A stretch of DNA of 64,000 nucleotides from assembly GCA_964416065.1 (NCBI GenBank), contig CAYQCL010000002.1, forward strand, positions 25,371-89,370, read 5' to 3'. The translations under genes were made by a program, and so were the position numbers. Source of the stretch: Limiplasma sp964416065 (lineage in GTDB: Bacteria; Bacillota; Clostridia; Christensenellales; Aristaeellaceae). This document shows, one piece after another, positions 16,391-24,550 of the stretch; within the stretch, counting starts at the first letter, position 1, and every line of letters begins with the position of its first letter. Below the pieces are notes generated by a model, which had not been told where the DNA came from, ran no database searches, and was given only the letters and a program-made list of their open reading frames with translations.

Positions 16391-16419
16391 ATTGTAATCG
16401 GAAAAGAAGAATTCGTCAA
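16391..16419 (-). promoter_or_regulatory. SigA promoter for the E2-like gene
   Basis: Minus-strand TTGACG (16419-16414) and TACAAT (16396-16391), 17-base spacer, leaving a leader of about 100 bases. Confidence 0.7.
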
Positions 16420-16462
16420 CCGTCACGATTTTGCATAAAACGCCGGAAATGGCCTGACCGGG

Positions 16463-17524
16463 TCACAGGCAGGCGGCCGCGTAGATCACGTTATGCACAA
16501 GGCGGCGGACGCGATAGATTTCCAGGCTTTCCCGCGAGGGGCAGATGCGGTTGGTCAGCAAAATGACGTATAGGCCTGTTTCGGGATCGAGGGTAAAGCT
16601 CGTGCCGGTGAAGCCCGTGTGGCCGATGGTCTGGGGCGGAAACAGGTCGCCAATATAGCCGTTGTCATAGCGGGGCAGATAGAACGAAAGGCCGCGCGCC
16701 TGCGCCATGTCGGGCGTATGGTTCTTCATCGCCAGGCGGACGGTCGCGGGGCAGAGATAGCGCGATCCGTCGGGCAGCTCGCCCTCGGCGGCGAGCATCT
16801 GCATAAACAGCGCAAGATCGTCCATGTTGCTGAAAACGCCCGCGTTGCCGCTCACGCCGCCAAGAAAGCGCGCGTTTTCGTCATGCACGACGCCCTGTAG
16901 GCAGCGGCCGTCGTCCTGCATCTCGGTCGCGGCGATGTTGCCGTCTACGGGCAGGTAGCCGGTGGAGCGCATCTTCAGCGGCCAAAAGACCTCCTGCGTC
17001 GCCAGCTCGCTCAGGCTCTGCCCATAGAGACATTCCAGCAGCTGGCCCAGCAGGATATAGCCCGCGCAGCAATAGCGCACGCACGCGCCGGGGGGAGACG
17101 CGAGGGGTGTGGTCAGCAGCACCTCGGCAGTATCGTCGGGTGAGGCGGCCAGCTCCCATAGGTGCAGGCCGGCCGTGAAGCCCGCCGTATGCGTCAGAAT
17201 CTGCGCAATGGTGATATCGCGCTTGTCCTTGGGCGCGTCGATAAAGCTGCCCAGGCGATCCCAAAGGCAGAGTTTTCCGCTCTCCATGGCACGCAGGCAC
17301 AGCATGCCCACGACCAGCGGCTTGGTGACGGAGGCGAGGTCATAGCGGGTGTGCTCGTTGGTCAGGGGCGCGTCGTCGTCCACGGAGAGGTGTCCGAAGG
17401 CGCGGCGGTAGAGAACGCGCTCTTTGCGTCCCACCAGCAGGCAGGCAGAGGTAAAGGCGTTATGCTCAAGCGCCTCGGCCATCACCCGATCGGCGTGAGA
17501 GAAATGAGGGGTGCCGCGCATCAT
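16463..17524 (-). CDS. Beta-lactamase-family serine hydrolase
   Basis: A 353-residue class C-like serine hydrolase (PF00144; relatives are esterases, D-aminopeptidases and PBP-like proteins). The nucleophile motif is SVTK (S65-K68), after RYDLA. The third motif is HTG in GHTGFTGTS near residue 300. The second motif, normally YSN, reads YCC (151-153) before AGYILLG, an unusual change. No signal peptide is visible, so it is probably cytoplasmic or released by another route. The ATG at 17524 follows AAAGGAGGCCCC; a second in-frame ATG follows directly. Antibiotic resistance should not be inferred. Confidence 0.88.
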   Translation of the reverse strand: MMRGTPHFSHADRVMAEALEHNAFTSACLLVGRKERVLYRRAFGHLSVDDDAPLTNEHTRYDLASVTKPLVVGMLCLRAMESGKLCLWDRLGSFIDAPKDKRDITIAQILTHTAGFTAGLHLWELAASPDDTAEVLLTTPLASPPGACVRYCCAGYILLGQLLECLYGQSLSELATQEVFWPLKMRSTGYLPVDGNIAATEMQDDGRCLQGVVHDENARFLGGVSGNAGVFSNMDDLALFMQMLAAEGELPDGSRYLCPATVRLAMKNHTPDMAQARGLSFYLPRYDNGYIGDLFPPQTIGHTGFTGTSFTLDPETGLYVILLTNRICPSRESLEIYRVRRLVHNVIYAAACL

Positions 17525-17629
17525 CAGAAGGGGCCTCCTTTCGGAAATAGAAAAGCGGGGAAAAGAACGGGCAAAGAGCCGTCGCTTTGGTGGACGATTC
17601 GGCGTCTGTGTGACTAAGAGGAAAGGGCG

Positions 17630-18298
17630 TCATGCGCACCAGCTCCGACGCTCCACACCGTCGGCGTTTTTGAGCCTTTTCAGCAGCTTCTTCTTCGGAT
17701 TCACCGCGACCTTATGCCCGCACAGCGCCAGCATCGGCTCGTCGCCGGCGCTGTCACCGTAGGCCCAGGAGGCGGCATAGTCGACCATATCGCCCGTCGC
17801 GGCGAGGTATTGCGCGAGCCTGAGCGGCTTTTCGACGCCCCGACAGTTTTCTCCCGCGATCAGGCCAGTGAACGTATCGTCCTCCACATAAAAGCGCGTG
17901 GCGATGATCTCGCGGATGGGCAGCGTCTCTCTCAGCGGCTCAAGATAGAACGAGGGCGACGCCGAAATGAGCAGCACCTCCAGGCCTTCCTCGCTTCTTT
18001 TGCGCAGCTCCTCAACGCCCTCGGGATAGAGCGCGGGAAGCAGCACATCGCGGCAGAAATCGCGGGCAAGGCCGTCTACCTCCCGCACGCCGCGGCCCTT
18101 AAGCGCGCGAAGGCTCTCCTGCTTGGCGCGTTCCGCCGTGGTGAGGTGGGTGTAGTACGCGACGGCCCACGCCCCCGCGCGCAGCACCTCGCCCGCGCCG
18201 CACAGGCCGCGCCTTTTCAGGTACATCAGAAAGCGCACAATGGAATCGCCCCGAAGGAGCGTGCCGTCGAAGTCAAAAAGCGCGTAGCCCTTGAGCAC
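17630..18298 (-). CDS. HAD-IB family phosphatase (SerB-like fold)
   Basis: A 222-residue haloacid-dehalogenase hydrolase of subfamily IB, the group of phosphoserine phosphatase-like and lipid-head-group phosphatases. Motif I is FDFDGTLLRGDS near residues 7-18, motif II is LLISASPSFYLEPL, and motifs III and IV are KPLRLAQYL and YGDSAGDEPMLALCG. The start is GTG 18298, seven bases after AAAGGAGG; no ATG fits. The substrate is unknown. Confidence 0.9.
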   Translation of the reverse strand: MLKGYALFDFDGTLLRGDSIVRFLMYLKRRGLCGAGEVLRAGAWAVAYYTHLTTAERAKQESLRALKGRGVREVDGLARDFCRDVLLPALYPEGVEELRKRSEEGLEVLLISASPSFYLEPLRETLPIREIIATRFYVEDDTFTGLIAGENCRGVEKPLRLAQYLAATGDMVDYAASWAYGDSAGDEPMLALCGHKVAVNPKKKLLKRLKNADGVERRSWCA

Positions 18299-18394
18299 GG
18301 ATGGGCCTCCTTTATAATGAAGAATCAGGCTTCTAACGAAGTATAGCACGATTTGCACAAAAGCGCCATTGTTGGCGTGAATTTGCATGCCCGC

Positions 18395-19016
18395 TAGGGC
18401 GCGGTGCGAGCGCTCACCAGGGCGCGCGAGCAACGCAGCTGGGGTGTGGAGCCGCTTTCCTGGTGGGCCTGCCGGTCATCGCGGTAAGCGAGCGTGCGAG
18501 CGCCCTTGAGGGCGTGCGAGCAATGCGGCGAGAATCATCAAGTCGCTTTCTTACGTTTATTGGCCGACACAGCCTGTTGGCGCGTCATCAGCGGCTTGTC
18601 CGCGCGGAGGACGCTCCGCTGGGCCAGAGGGGTAGGGGGAACGTCGGGAGACCGCAGCCTCAATCGTCGCGGAGGGCACTAATCGGTGGAGGTCGTGCAT
18701 TCCAAATCTTTGATTTGGAATGCACGATTTTCACCTCTGGCGAAAACAGGCTATCCGTGCTCGCACGGATAGCCTGCCCCGCTCCACTCGTTTCGGTTGA
18801 TATCCTTCGGGTCGCTTTGCCCCTTCGGGGCAATGACCCACAGGGCCACCGCTTCCCTCCGTCGACCCTCCCCGACCAGGGGACACCCCTGGACCCCTTG
18901 CCTCCATAGGGGTAAAGAAGAAACCCGCGCCGTGTATCAGCTGCGGAGAAAAGCCACCTTTCACCACTCCCTGCTACATATGCGCCAGCCCCAAAGGAGA
19001 GAAAAAAACCCGCGCG
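18395..19016. repeat. Dispersed hairpin-array repeat, copy C2 (module 2)
   Basis: This copy has the same orientation as C1 and, from about 18479, differs at only some 20 positions over about 530 bases, plus a short extra TTCGGGTCGCTTTGCCCC near 18807. It starts with a degenerate GCGAGCG-rich unit, then GACCGCAGCCTCAATCGTCG (18651), the long GTGCATTCCAAATC hairpin, GGCTATCCGTG, and the CAGCTGCGGAGAAAAGCCACC tail. The interval 18299-19226 holds no other feature except a possible promoter near 19168-19196. Confidence 0.9.
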
Positions 19017-19167
19017 GTGTAGCACCGGCGGAGAAAAGGAAAGAGTAGGCGCGGGGCCTAGGGCGCGTTGCCCCAGGCCTGTTTCTCGGCGCGCCAGCCT
19101 CGAGGGAAAGAAAAAACCCACGCGGCGCGCCCCCGGCGGAGTCTCTCCAAATTTCCCCACGATCCCC

Positions 19168-19196
19168 TTGCATTCGCACCTCGTCTATGGTACATT
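19168..19196 (+). promoter_or_regulatory. Possible promoter for the PlsC-like gene
   Basis: TTGCAT (19168-19173) and TACATT (19191-19196) with a 17-base spacer, 30 bases before the ATG; it lies just outside the repeat. Confidence 0.45.
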
Positions 19197-19226
19197 TGAT
19201 AAGAATTCAACGTTTCGGAGGCATCC

Positions 19227-19880
19227 ATGGGGAAGCTGTACACGTTCCTTCGCGGCGCGGCGCACGCCGTCCTGCCTGATATGACCACAACCTGGGCTGT
19301 CCCCTTCGACGGCGGGCCGAGCGTTTTTTGCCCCAACCACGCGGGCGCGTTCGGGCCTATCGACATGTGCGTCTTCTTTCCGCTCAACGAGGAGTGCCGC
19401 CCCTGGTTCAACGCCGCCGTGACGGATCCCAGGCAGATGCCCGCTTACGTCCGTCAGGATTACTGGTGGAGGCCGGGGTGCCGCCTCGAGCCGCTTTACA
19501 ACGCCACCCTCCCCTACCTGGCCGCCGCCGTTCTCCCGCCCATCATGCGCAGCGTCCCCGGCGTGCCGGTCTATCACGATATGCAGGTCATCAAGACCTT
19601 CCGCAAAAGCATCGAATTTCTCAGGCAGGGGAAGCACCTCGTCATCTTCCCCCAGCAGCCCTCCGGCTACGGCTCGCATTATCTGGAGCTGAACAAGGGC
19701 TTTTTGCAGCTCGCCCCCATGGCGTATCGCACGCTGGGGATCGCGCTCAAATTTTACCCCGTCCACATCGAGCATCAAAAGCATCGGATCGTCGTCGGCG
19801 AGCCCGTCGCGTTTGACCCCGAGGTCAAGCTGGCGGATCAGGAGCAACGGCTGATCGAGGGAATCGCAAAGGGAATTTGA
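19227..19880 (+). CDS. PlsC-like (LPLAT-fold) acyltransferase
   Basis: A 217-residue protein resembling glycerophosphate/lysophospholipid acyltransferases. It has an NH motif (VFCPNHAGAFGPID near residues 33-46) and the block KTFRKSIEFLRQGKHLVIFPQQPSG (about 128-152) in the place of the substrate-binding FPEG motif. The spacing from His to Asp is seven residues rather than the classical four, and FPEG is FPQQ, so it is a divergent member. The ATG at 19227 follows GGAGG with five bases between. A hairpin, GCCGACGCG/CGCGTCGGC, follows the stop at 19882-19902. Confidence 0.72.
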   Translation: MGKLYTFLRGAAHAVLPDMTTTWAVPFDGGPSVFCPNHAGAFGPIDMCVFFPLNEECRPWFNAAVTDPRQMPAYVRQDYWWRPGCRLEPLYNATLPYLAAAVLPPIMRSVPGVPVYHDMQVIKTFRKSIEFLRQGKHLVIFPQQPSGYGSHYLELNKGFLQLAPMAYRTLGIALKFYPVHIEHQKHRIVVGEPVAFDPEVKLADQEQRLIEGIAKGI

Positions 19881-21309
19881 AGCCGACGCGGTACGCGTCG
19901 GCCCAGACCGTCAACAAATCCCTGTTTTCGGAAGAGGGAACAGGGGTTTGAGGTATAAAGACTGAGAAACAGGCAAAACAGAAGGCCTTAACCAGGCGTT
20001 TCATATTTTGGACAGCGGCGGTCAGGAAGCACTGCTCGCGCATGTTTTCAATGCCGAGCATGCGAGCAAAGCGGAGACCGTGGTTTTCTTCAGCTTCCGC
20101 AAAGGAGCGTTCAATGGTCTGGTTTTTCCAGCCATATATCCGTTTGCCGTTGTGCGTCTTCGTAAACGCTGTAATAGCATCCAATGCATCCTGCCATACA
20201 TGTCTTTCCACCATTCTTCTGGTTGTGTTTGCTTCAAAGCATTCTTTTCGACTCGGACACCTTTGGCACTTTTTTCCGTCACTGTAGTATTGCCGATATC
20301 CTTCTCGGGTGGTGGTTTTCCAATAGAACAACAGCTTTTCAGGGCAGACGTATACGTCAGATTCAGGATCATATCGGAAACGGTATTTCCCATAATGCTC
20401 TCCGGCGTGTGTATGACTCCGGCAGCCAATCACTCCCTGTATGCCGTTCTTTTCCAATAGATGTGCCGTCGGCGCGTTGTGGTACCCTGACCCATATAGT
20501 CGGGAAGATATCCCGCTTCACTTCGTTCAAAATCTCAGAAACGGGGGTTGTGTCATTCACATTCGCCGGTTCTACATGCACATTGACAATAACGTTGTAT
20601 TTGCTGTCCACTGTTCGGTGGTCACTGTAATGGAAGCCGTCTGGCTTGCCCTCGCGGCTCTGCTGTCCCGCATCCGGATCTGTCAGGCTCTGTGCCTTTT
20701 GTTTGCCGCCTTTTGGCGGCGGATCGTCATTTCTGCCGTCACGGTCAAGGGGCTTCCTGCCCAGAATCGTTCTGTCCAGATCAATCTGTGCGTTCAGCTC
20801 CTCCATGTATTCCCTGGGCGTTTCTTCCACGATTACGAAGGTCTTGCGATGCTTGTTGGCCTTCGCTTTGATATGGGTCGAATCCGTATAGAGGATTTTT
20901 CCTCCTGCTAGTCCTTTGACAAAACACTGCCGCAATATCTCATTAAAGAGTTGTTCAGCAATATGGTTATCCCTGAACCGCCGAACTCGGTTCATACTGA
21001 TCGTCGAATGATCTGGGCCCTTCTCTGTCAGCTTCAATCCTAGGAACCATTTGAACGCAATATTCTCATTCACCGCCTGGGCCAATTTCGTCTCCGACTT
21101 GATTCCATATAAATAGCCAATAAACAGCAGCTCCGGCTCGATGGCGGGACGTCCGTTATCCGGACAGTTAAATCCTTGCACAGATCATGGATAAAGCTGA
21201 AATCCACCGCGTGATCTATCTTCCGCAGCAGATGATCCTGTGGCACCAGCTCATCCAGAAGGATCACTTCATACTCTGTTTGCTTCAGGCTCGGCTTTTC
21301 TCACAGCAT
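19825..21309 (-). pseudogene. IS1182-type transposase, broken
   Basis: Three reading-frame pieces together give an IS1182/DUF772 transposase. The ATG at 21309 is followed by an in-frame TGA at codon 3. A piece with LLDELVPQDHLLRKIDHAVDFSFIHDLCKDL follows to about 21180. After a frameshift come CPDNGRPAIEPELLFIGYLYG, GPDHSTISMNRVRRFRD and the catalytic-region TDSTHIKAKAN. A second frameshift with a small deletion near 20490 removes the DAG of the expected DAGYHN motif. The last piece carries YHNAPTAHLLEKNGIQG to RSFAEAEENHGLRFARMLG. The final frame runs past the IS end to 19825. No active transposase can be made. Confidence 0.9.
19882..19902 (+). terminator. Hairpin after the PlsC-like gene
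   Basis: Perfect GCCGACGCG/CGCGTCGGC with a three-base loop right after the stop; no T-run, so termination is uncertain. Confidence 0.5.
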
Positions 21310-21418
21310 TCTGCTCACTTCCTTATCCTGTTATATCCGACATTCACACCTCTTTTTCTTCTCTGCTTTCTTTTCTTTTTATTACAAAATCCCGCCGTCA
21401 GGCGGGACTTTGTCGATG
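19909..21418 (-). mobile_element. IS1182-family insertion sequence (inactive)
   Basis: The element is about 1.5 kb. Imperfect inverted ends are CGTCAACAAA (19909-19918) and, reverse-complemented, CATCGACAAA (21409-21418). Both are followed inward by a TCCC block. It carries a single transposase gene on the minus strand that is broken at three places. The right end, TTTGTCGATG followed by GCCTGAGGGG, matches the outer edge of dispersed repeat copy A. Confidence 0.75.
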
Positions 21419-21568
21419 GCCTGAGGGGAGCCATAGCGGCTCCGGCCTCCCAGAATATCCAAAAAGCGCAGGAAGGAAGGAACACTGTCTCTCACTCCCG
21501 CGCTTAATTTTCAATTTTCCAATTCGGCCTTCCAAAGAGGGCGCGTCCAGCTCTTTTTACATGGCCGC
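21419..21568. other. Short intergenic stretch beside the IS
   Basis: It contains CTGAGGGG followed by a hairpin GAGCC/GGCTC, then AT-richer sequence up to the murG stop. No gene is supported. Confidence 0.5.
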
Positions 21569-22636
21569 CTATTCACGCCGCCTCGCGTCCTCGATGAGCT
21601 GAAGCACCGCCTCGGTGCCGTCCTTGGCGGGATAGTCCTCAAGGGCCTTGAGCATAGCTGCGCGGTCGTCAAGGAGGCCAAAGAGCGCGTCGGTCAGCGC
21701 GCGCGGGGTCATGTCCTCCTGCATCAGCACACGGGCCAGGCCCTGACGCGCGTAGCTCCTGGCGTTTTCGATCTGGTCGCCCCGACTAGCCTCGCGGGGG
21801 TAGGGGACAAGCAGCATCGGCTTGTGAAGAGCCAGCAGCTCGCTGAGGGTGTTGCTGCCCGCGCGGCTCAAAACGACATCGGCCACGGCCAGCGCGTCCG
21901 GCATTTCGTCGCTTAAAAACTCCTTCTGGCAATAGCCCTTGAGGCCCAGCAGGCTCTCGTCCAGATTGCCCTTGCCGCACAGATGGAGAACATCGAAGCG
22001 CGAGAGCAGATTGCAAAGCGCCTCCCGCAGGCATTTGTTGACGCTTTGTGCGCCAAGGCTGCCGCCGGTCATCAGAAGCACCGGCTTCTGACCGTCAAAG
22101 CCCGCCAGAGCAAGGCCCGCCGCCCGGCTTCCCTTGAAAAGCTCGGGCCTGAGCGGAGTGCCGGTCAAAACGCCCTTTTTTCCCAGCGCCTGGGCGCATT
22201 CGGGAAAGGTCGTCGCGACACGGGTCGCAAATTTCGCGCAGATGCGGTTAGCCAGGCCGGGCGTCAGATCGCTCTCATGACAGACGGCGGGCACGCCGCA
22301 AAGCCATGCGCCAATCACTACGGGAACGCTCACAAAGCCGCCTTTGGAAAAGCAAACGTCCGGCTTAAGCCTGCGCATCAGGGCAACGGACTGAAACGCG
22401 CCGCAGATCACACGAAAGGGATCCGTAAAGTTTTGCAGGCTGAAATAACGGCGCAGCTTTCCGCTCTTGACGGCATGATAGGTGATGTCGGGAAACTTCG
22501 CGATCATCTGATGCTCGATGCCGTTCTCCGTGCCGATGTAGTGAATTTCGTAGCCCTTGTCGCGAAGACGCGGAATCAGGCTTAGATGCGGCGTGACGTG
22601 CCCCGCCGTGCCACCGCCGGTCAAAACGATTCGCAT
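21569..22636 (-). CDS. murG: UDP-GlcNAc:lipid I N-acetylglucosaminyltransferase
   Basis: MurG adds GlcNAc to lipid I to give lipid II at the inner face of the membrane. The 355-residue product has the N-terminal glycine-rich loop TGGGTAGHVTPHL (7-19), GGFVSVPVVIGAWL, CHESDLTPGLANR, MTGGSLGAQSVN and the UDP-binding LSRAGSNTLSELLALHKPMLLVPYP block in outline. The start at ATG 22636 follows AAGGAGCACAGC; upstream in-frame codons have no site. It stands alone, outside the usual mur/fts cluster. Confidence 0.97.
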   Translation of the reverse strand: MRIVLTGGGTAGHVTPHLSLIPRLRDKGYEIHYIGTENGIEHQMIAKFPDITYHAVKSGKLRRYFSLQNFTDPFRVICGAFQSVALMRRLKPDVCFSKGGFVSVPVVIGAWLCGVPAVCHESDLTPGLANRICAKFATRVATTFPECAQALGKKGVLTGTPLRPELFKGSRAAGLALAGFDGQKPVLLMTGGSLGAQSVNKCLREALCNLLSRFDVLHLCGKGNLDESLLGLKGYCQKEFLSDEMPDALAVADVVLSRAGSNTLSELLALHKPMLLVPYPREASRGDQIENARSYARQGLARVLMQEDMTPRALTDALFGLLDDRAAMLKALEDYPAKDGTEAVLQLIEDARRRE

Positions 22637-22739
22637 GCTGTGCTCCTTCGGCGGAAACCGCCGTATGTTTTTTGACGGCAAACGCCGCCGATAAGGAAAG
22701 TATATCACATTTTAGGAAGAGAGAAAAGCGTGTCCTACC

Positions 22740-22922
22740 GTGGATAAGAGCGAGCGGGCGAAGCCCGCGAAAGCGTCCCACTGAGCCCCACCGTCTCCAG
22801 GCGAGCCGAAGCGCCCTGTCGCGCTTCGGCGGTCTTAGCAAGCCCAACCATCGCTCGCGCCAAGCCCCGCGCGCCCATAGGCGCGCGGAGAGGGGTGCAG
22901 GGGCGGGCCCCTGCTAGACGAT
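22740..22922. repeat. Second type of hairpin array, between murG and sigE
   Basis: Four GC-rich hairpins follow each other: CGGGC/GCCCG (22754), GCCGAAGCG/CGCTTCGGC (22806-22831), CCGCGCGCC/GGCGCGCGG (22868-22890) and GCAGGGGC/GCCCCTGC (22899-22916). The last overlaps the sigE TAG codon. The modules differ from the main dispersed family, although GGGGTGCAGGGG recurs. The interval holds no gene. Confidence 0.65.
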
Positions 22923-23627
22923 GCGCTTGAGCTCGGTGTTGAGACGGCTTAGGATGCGCTTTTCGAGACGGGAGATGTAGCTTTGCGAGATGCCGAGTAG
23001 ATCGGCGACTTCCTTTTGGGTGCGCTCGCGCTGCCCGCCGAGACCGAAGCGAAGCGTGATGATGCGCTTCTCGCGGGCGCTGAGATGCTCGAGGGCGTCA
23101 AAGAGAATTTCACGCTCGATCTGTTGATCAAGATTGATGGAAACTGTGTCAGGCCGTGTGCCGAGGACATCGCTGAGGAGGAGCTCGTTGCCGTCCCAAT
23201 CGGTCTTGAGCGGCTCGTCAAGACTGACCTCGTAACGAAGCTTGGAGGTCTTGCGCAGAAACATTAGAATTTCGTTTTCGATGCAGCGGCTCGCATAGGT
23301 CGCCATCTTGATCTTCTTGTCCGCGTCAAAGGTGCCAACGGCCTTGATCAGGCCGATGGTGCCGATGGAAATCAGATCCTCAAGCGGAATGCCGGTGTTT
23401 TCAAAGCGTCGGGCGATGAAGACCACCAGGCGCAGGTTGTGCTCGATGAGCGTCTTGCGCGCGGACTCGTCGTTGAGCTTGAGCCGCGCGGTCAGCTCGC
23501 GCTCCTCCTCGGGCGAAAGCGGCGGAGGAAGGGGATCGGGTCCGCCGATGTAGAAAAGCTCCTGAGGGAATAGCCGCATAAGAAGCCGCTGAAACGCGAG
23601 ATGAATGCGCTCGGGTGATTGATTCAT
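22914..23627 (-). CDS. sigE: Sporulation sigma factor SigE (precursor)
   Basis: Sigma-E directs early mother-cell gene expression during sporulation and is made as an inactive precursor processed by SpoIIGA. The 237-residue product has an N-terminal pro-region (about residues 1-30, LAFQRLLMRLFPQELFYIGG), region 2 (DLISIGTIGLIKAVGTFD, KMATYASRCIENEILMFLR) and region 4 (LGISQSYISRLEKRIL). The start is ATG 23627 after AGGAGGAATCGTC; the frame is open further but overlaps spoIIGA. The gene lies directly downstream of spoIIGA. The sigG gene that often follows is absent. Confidence 0.97.
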   Translation of the reverse strand: MNQSPERIHLAFQRLLMRLFPQELFYIGGPDPLPPPLSPEEERELTARLKLNDESARKTLIEHNLRLVVFIARRFENTGIPLEDLISIGTIGLIKAVGTFDADKKIKMATYASRCIENEILMFLRKTSKLRYEVSLDEPLKTDWDGNELLLSDVLGTRPDTVSINLDQQIEREILFDALEHLSAREKRIITLRFGLGGQRERTQKEVADLLGISQSYISRLEKRILSRLNTELKRIV

Positions 23628-23650
23628 GACGATTCCTCCTGACTGGCACG

Positions 23651-24433
23651 TTAGGGTTGCGCGGATTGCCTGGGTAGCGCGGCCATAGGCACAAGCGCCT
23701 GCACGCCGCCATATTCCCGCCCCGCGATCGCGACCAGCAGGTCGGCGTCGCAGGCGTTTCCGTTGAGATAGAGACGGCAAAGGTCGGGTCTGAAGAGCGG
23801 AAGGAGCGACGAGCCCGCCGCCGTATGGACGCTGAGCAGCCGAAAGCCCAGCGGGAGGCCGCGCAGGTCGCATAGATCGGGCACCTCAGGAAAAAGGGCC
23901 GAGGCCGCTTTGCAAGGCACGACCAGCACCGGAGTGCCCGTCACGGGATCGCGCAGGAGATTCCCGCTGTCCAGCATCGCGGGTAAAAGCACGGCGTTTT
24001 CCCCTACGCGAAGCTCCACCTGCCTGACGTCGCATAGCGCGGCGGGCAGGAGCGTGACCAGCAGATAGCATAGCCAGCTCACGCACGCACTGAGGGATAC
24101 GGCGGGCAAAGGACGCATACCGCCGCCAACCAGCGCCGTCGCCGCGCCGCCGGTCAAAAACGATGCGCCAAGCGTCGTGACGCCGCAGCGCAGACACGCG
24201 GGCAGGCCGTGGGAGCGAAAGCAGATAAGCACGGCGATGGGAAGCGAAAGCAGCATAAGCGGCGTGAGCGCGGGCAAAAGGGCCGCGACAAGGGCCGCGA
24301 GCCCTCCCAGCACCGAGGACGCCACGAGCGTGCGCCAATGGGGCAGGGGCAGGCCCGCCAGCTTTCCGCCCAAAGGCAGGGCCGTCAGACACATCGCCGC
24401 GTTCAAAATCAGATCCGTTTCCGCACACACCAA
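23651..24433 (-). CDS. spoIIGA: Sigma-E processing peptidase SpoIIGA
   Basis: SpoIIGA is the membrane-bound aspartic protease that removes the SigE pro-sequence at the sporulation septum after a forespore signal. The roughly 260-residue product has about five N-terminal membrane helices (residues 5-135) and a C-terminal protease domain with the catalytic AMLDSGNLLRDPVTGTPV. A second conserved block is RLLSVHTAAGSSLLPLFRPD. The start is uncertain: TTG 24433 lies ten bases after AGGAGG and GTG 24430 is the next codon. The frame opens at 24490. sigE begins 24 bases after its stop. Confidence 0.93.
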   Translation of the reverse strand: MVCAETDLILNAAMCLTALPLGGKLAGLPLPHWRTLVASSVLGGLAALVAALLPALTPLMLLSLPIAVLICFRSHGLPACLRCGVTTLGASFLTGGAATALVGGGMRPLPAVSLSACVSWLCYLLVTLLPAALCDVRQVELRVGENAVLLPAMLDSGNLLRDPVTGTPVLVVPCKAASALFPEVPDLCDLRGLPLGFRLLSVHTAAGSSLLPLFRPDLCRLYLNGNACDADLLVAIAGREYGGVQALVPMAALPRQSAQP

Positions 24434-24522
24434 GCGTCCCAATCCTCCTTCCGACGATGCATCCAGTATAGGACATTCCCGCGCGCGCAAACGTCGAAAC
24501 GGGATGCGAAAAAGAAAGAAAA

Positions 24523-24545
24523 AACGGCCTCCCTCGGAAGCCGTT
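24523..24545 (-). terminator. Terminator downstream of repeat D
   Basis: AACGGC(C)TCC/GGA(A)GCCGTT hairpin followed on the minus strand by TTTTTTCTTTC. It is the first terminator after the RsfA-like gene, so copy D would be transcribed as its 3' untranslated region. Confidence 0.7.
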
Positions 24546-24550
24546 CAGGG

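Noticed and set aside
16463..17524. Beta-lactamase resistance gene
   Set aside because: No signal peptide and motifs of the broad PF00144 esterase/peptidase group.
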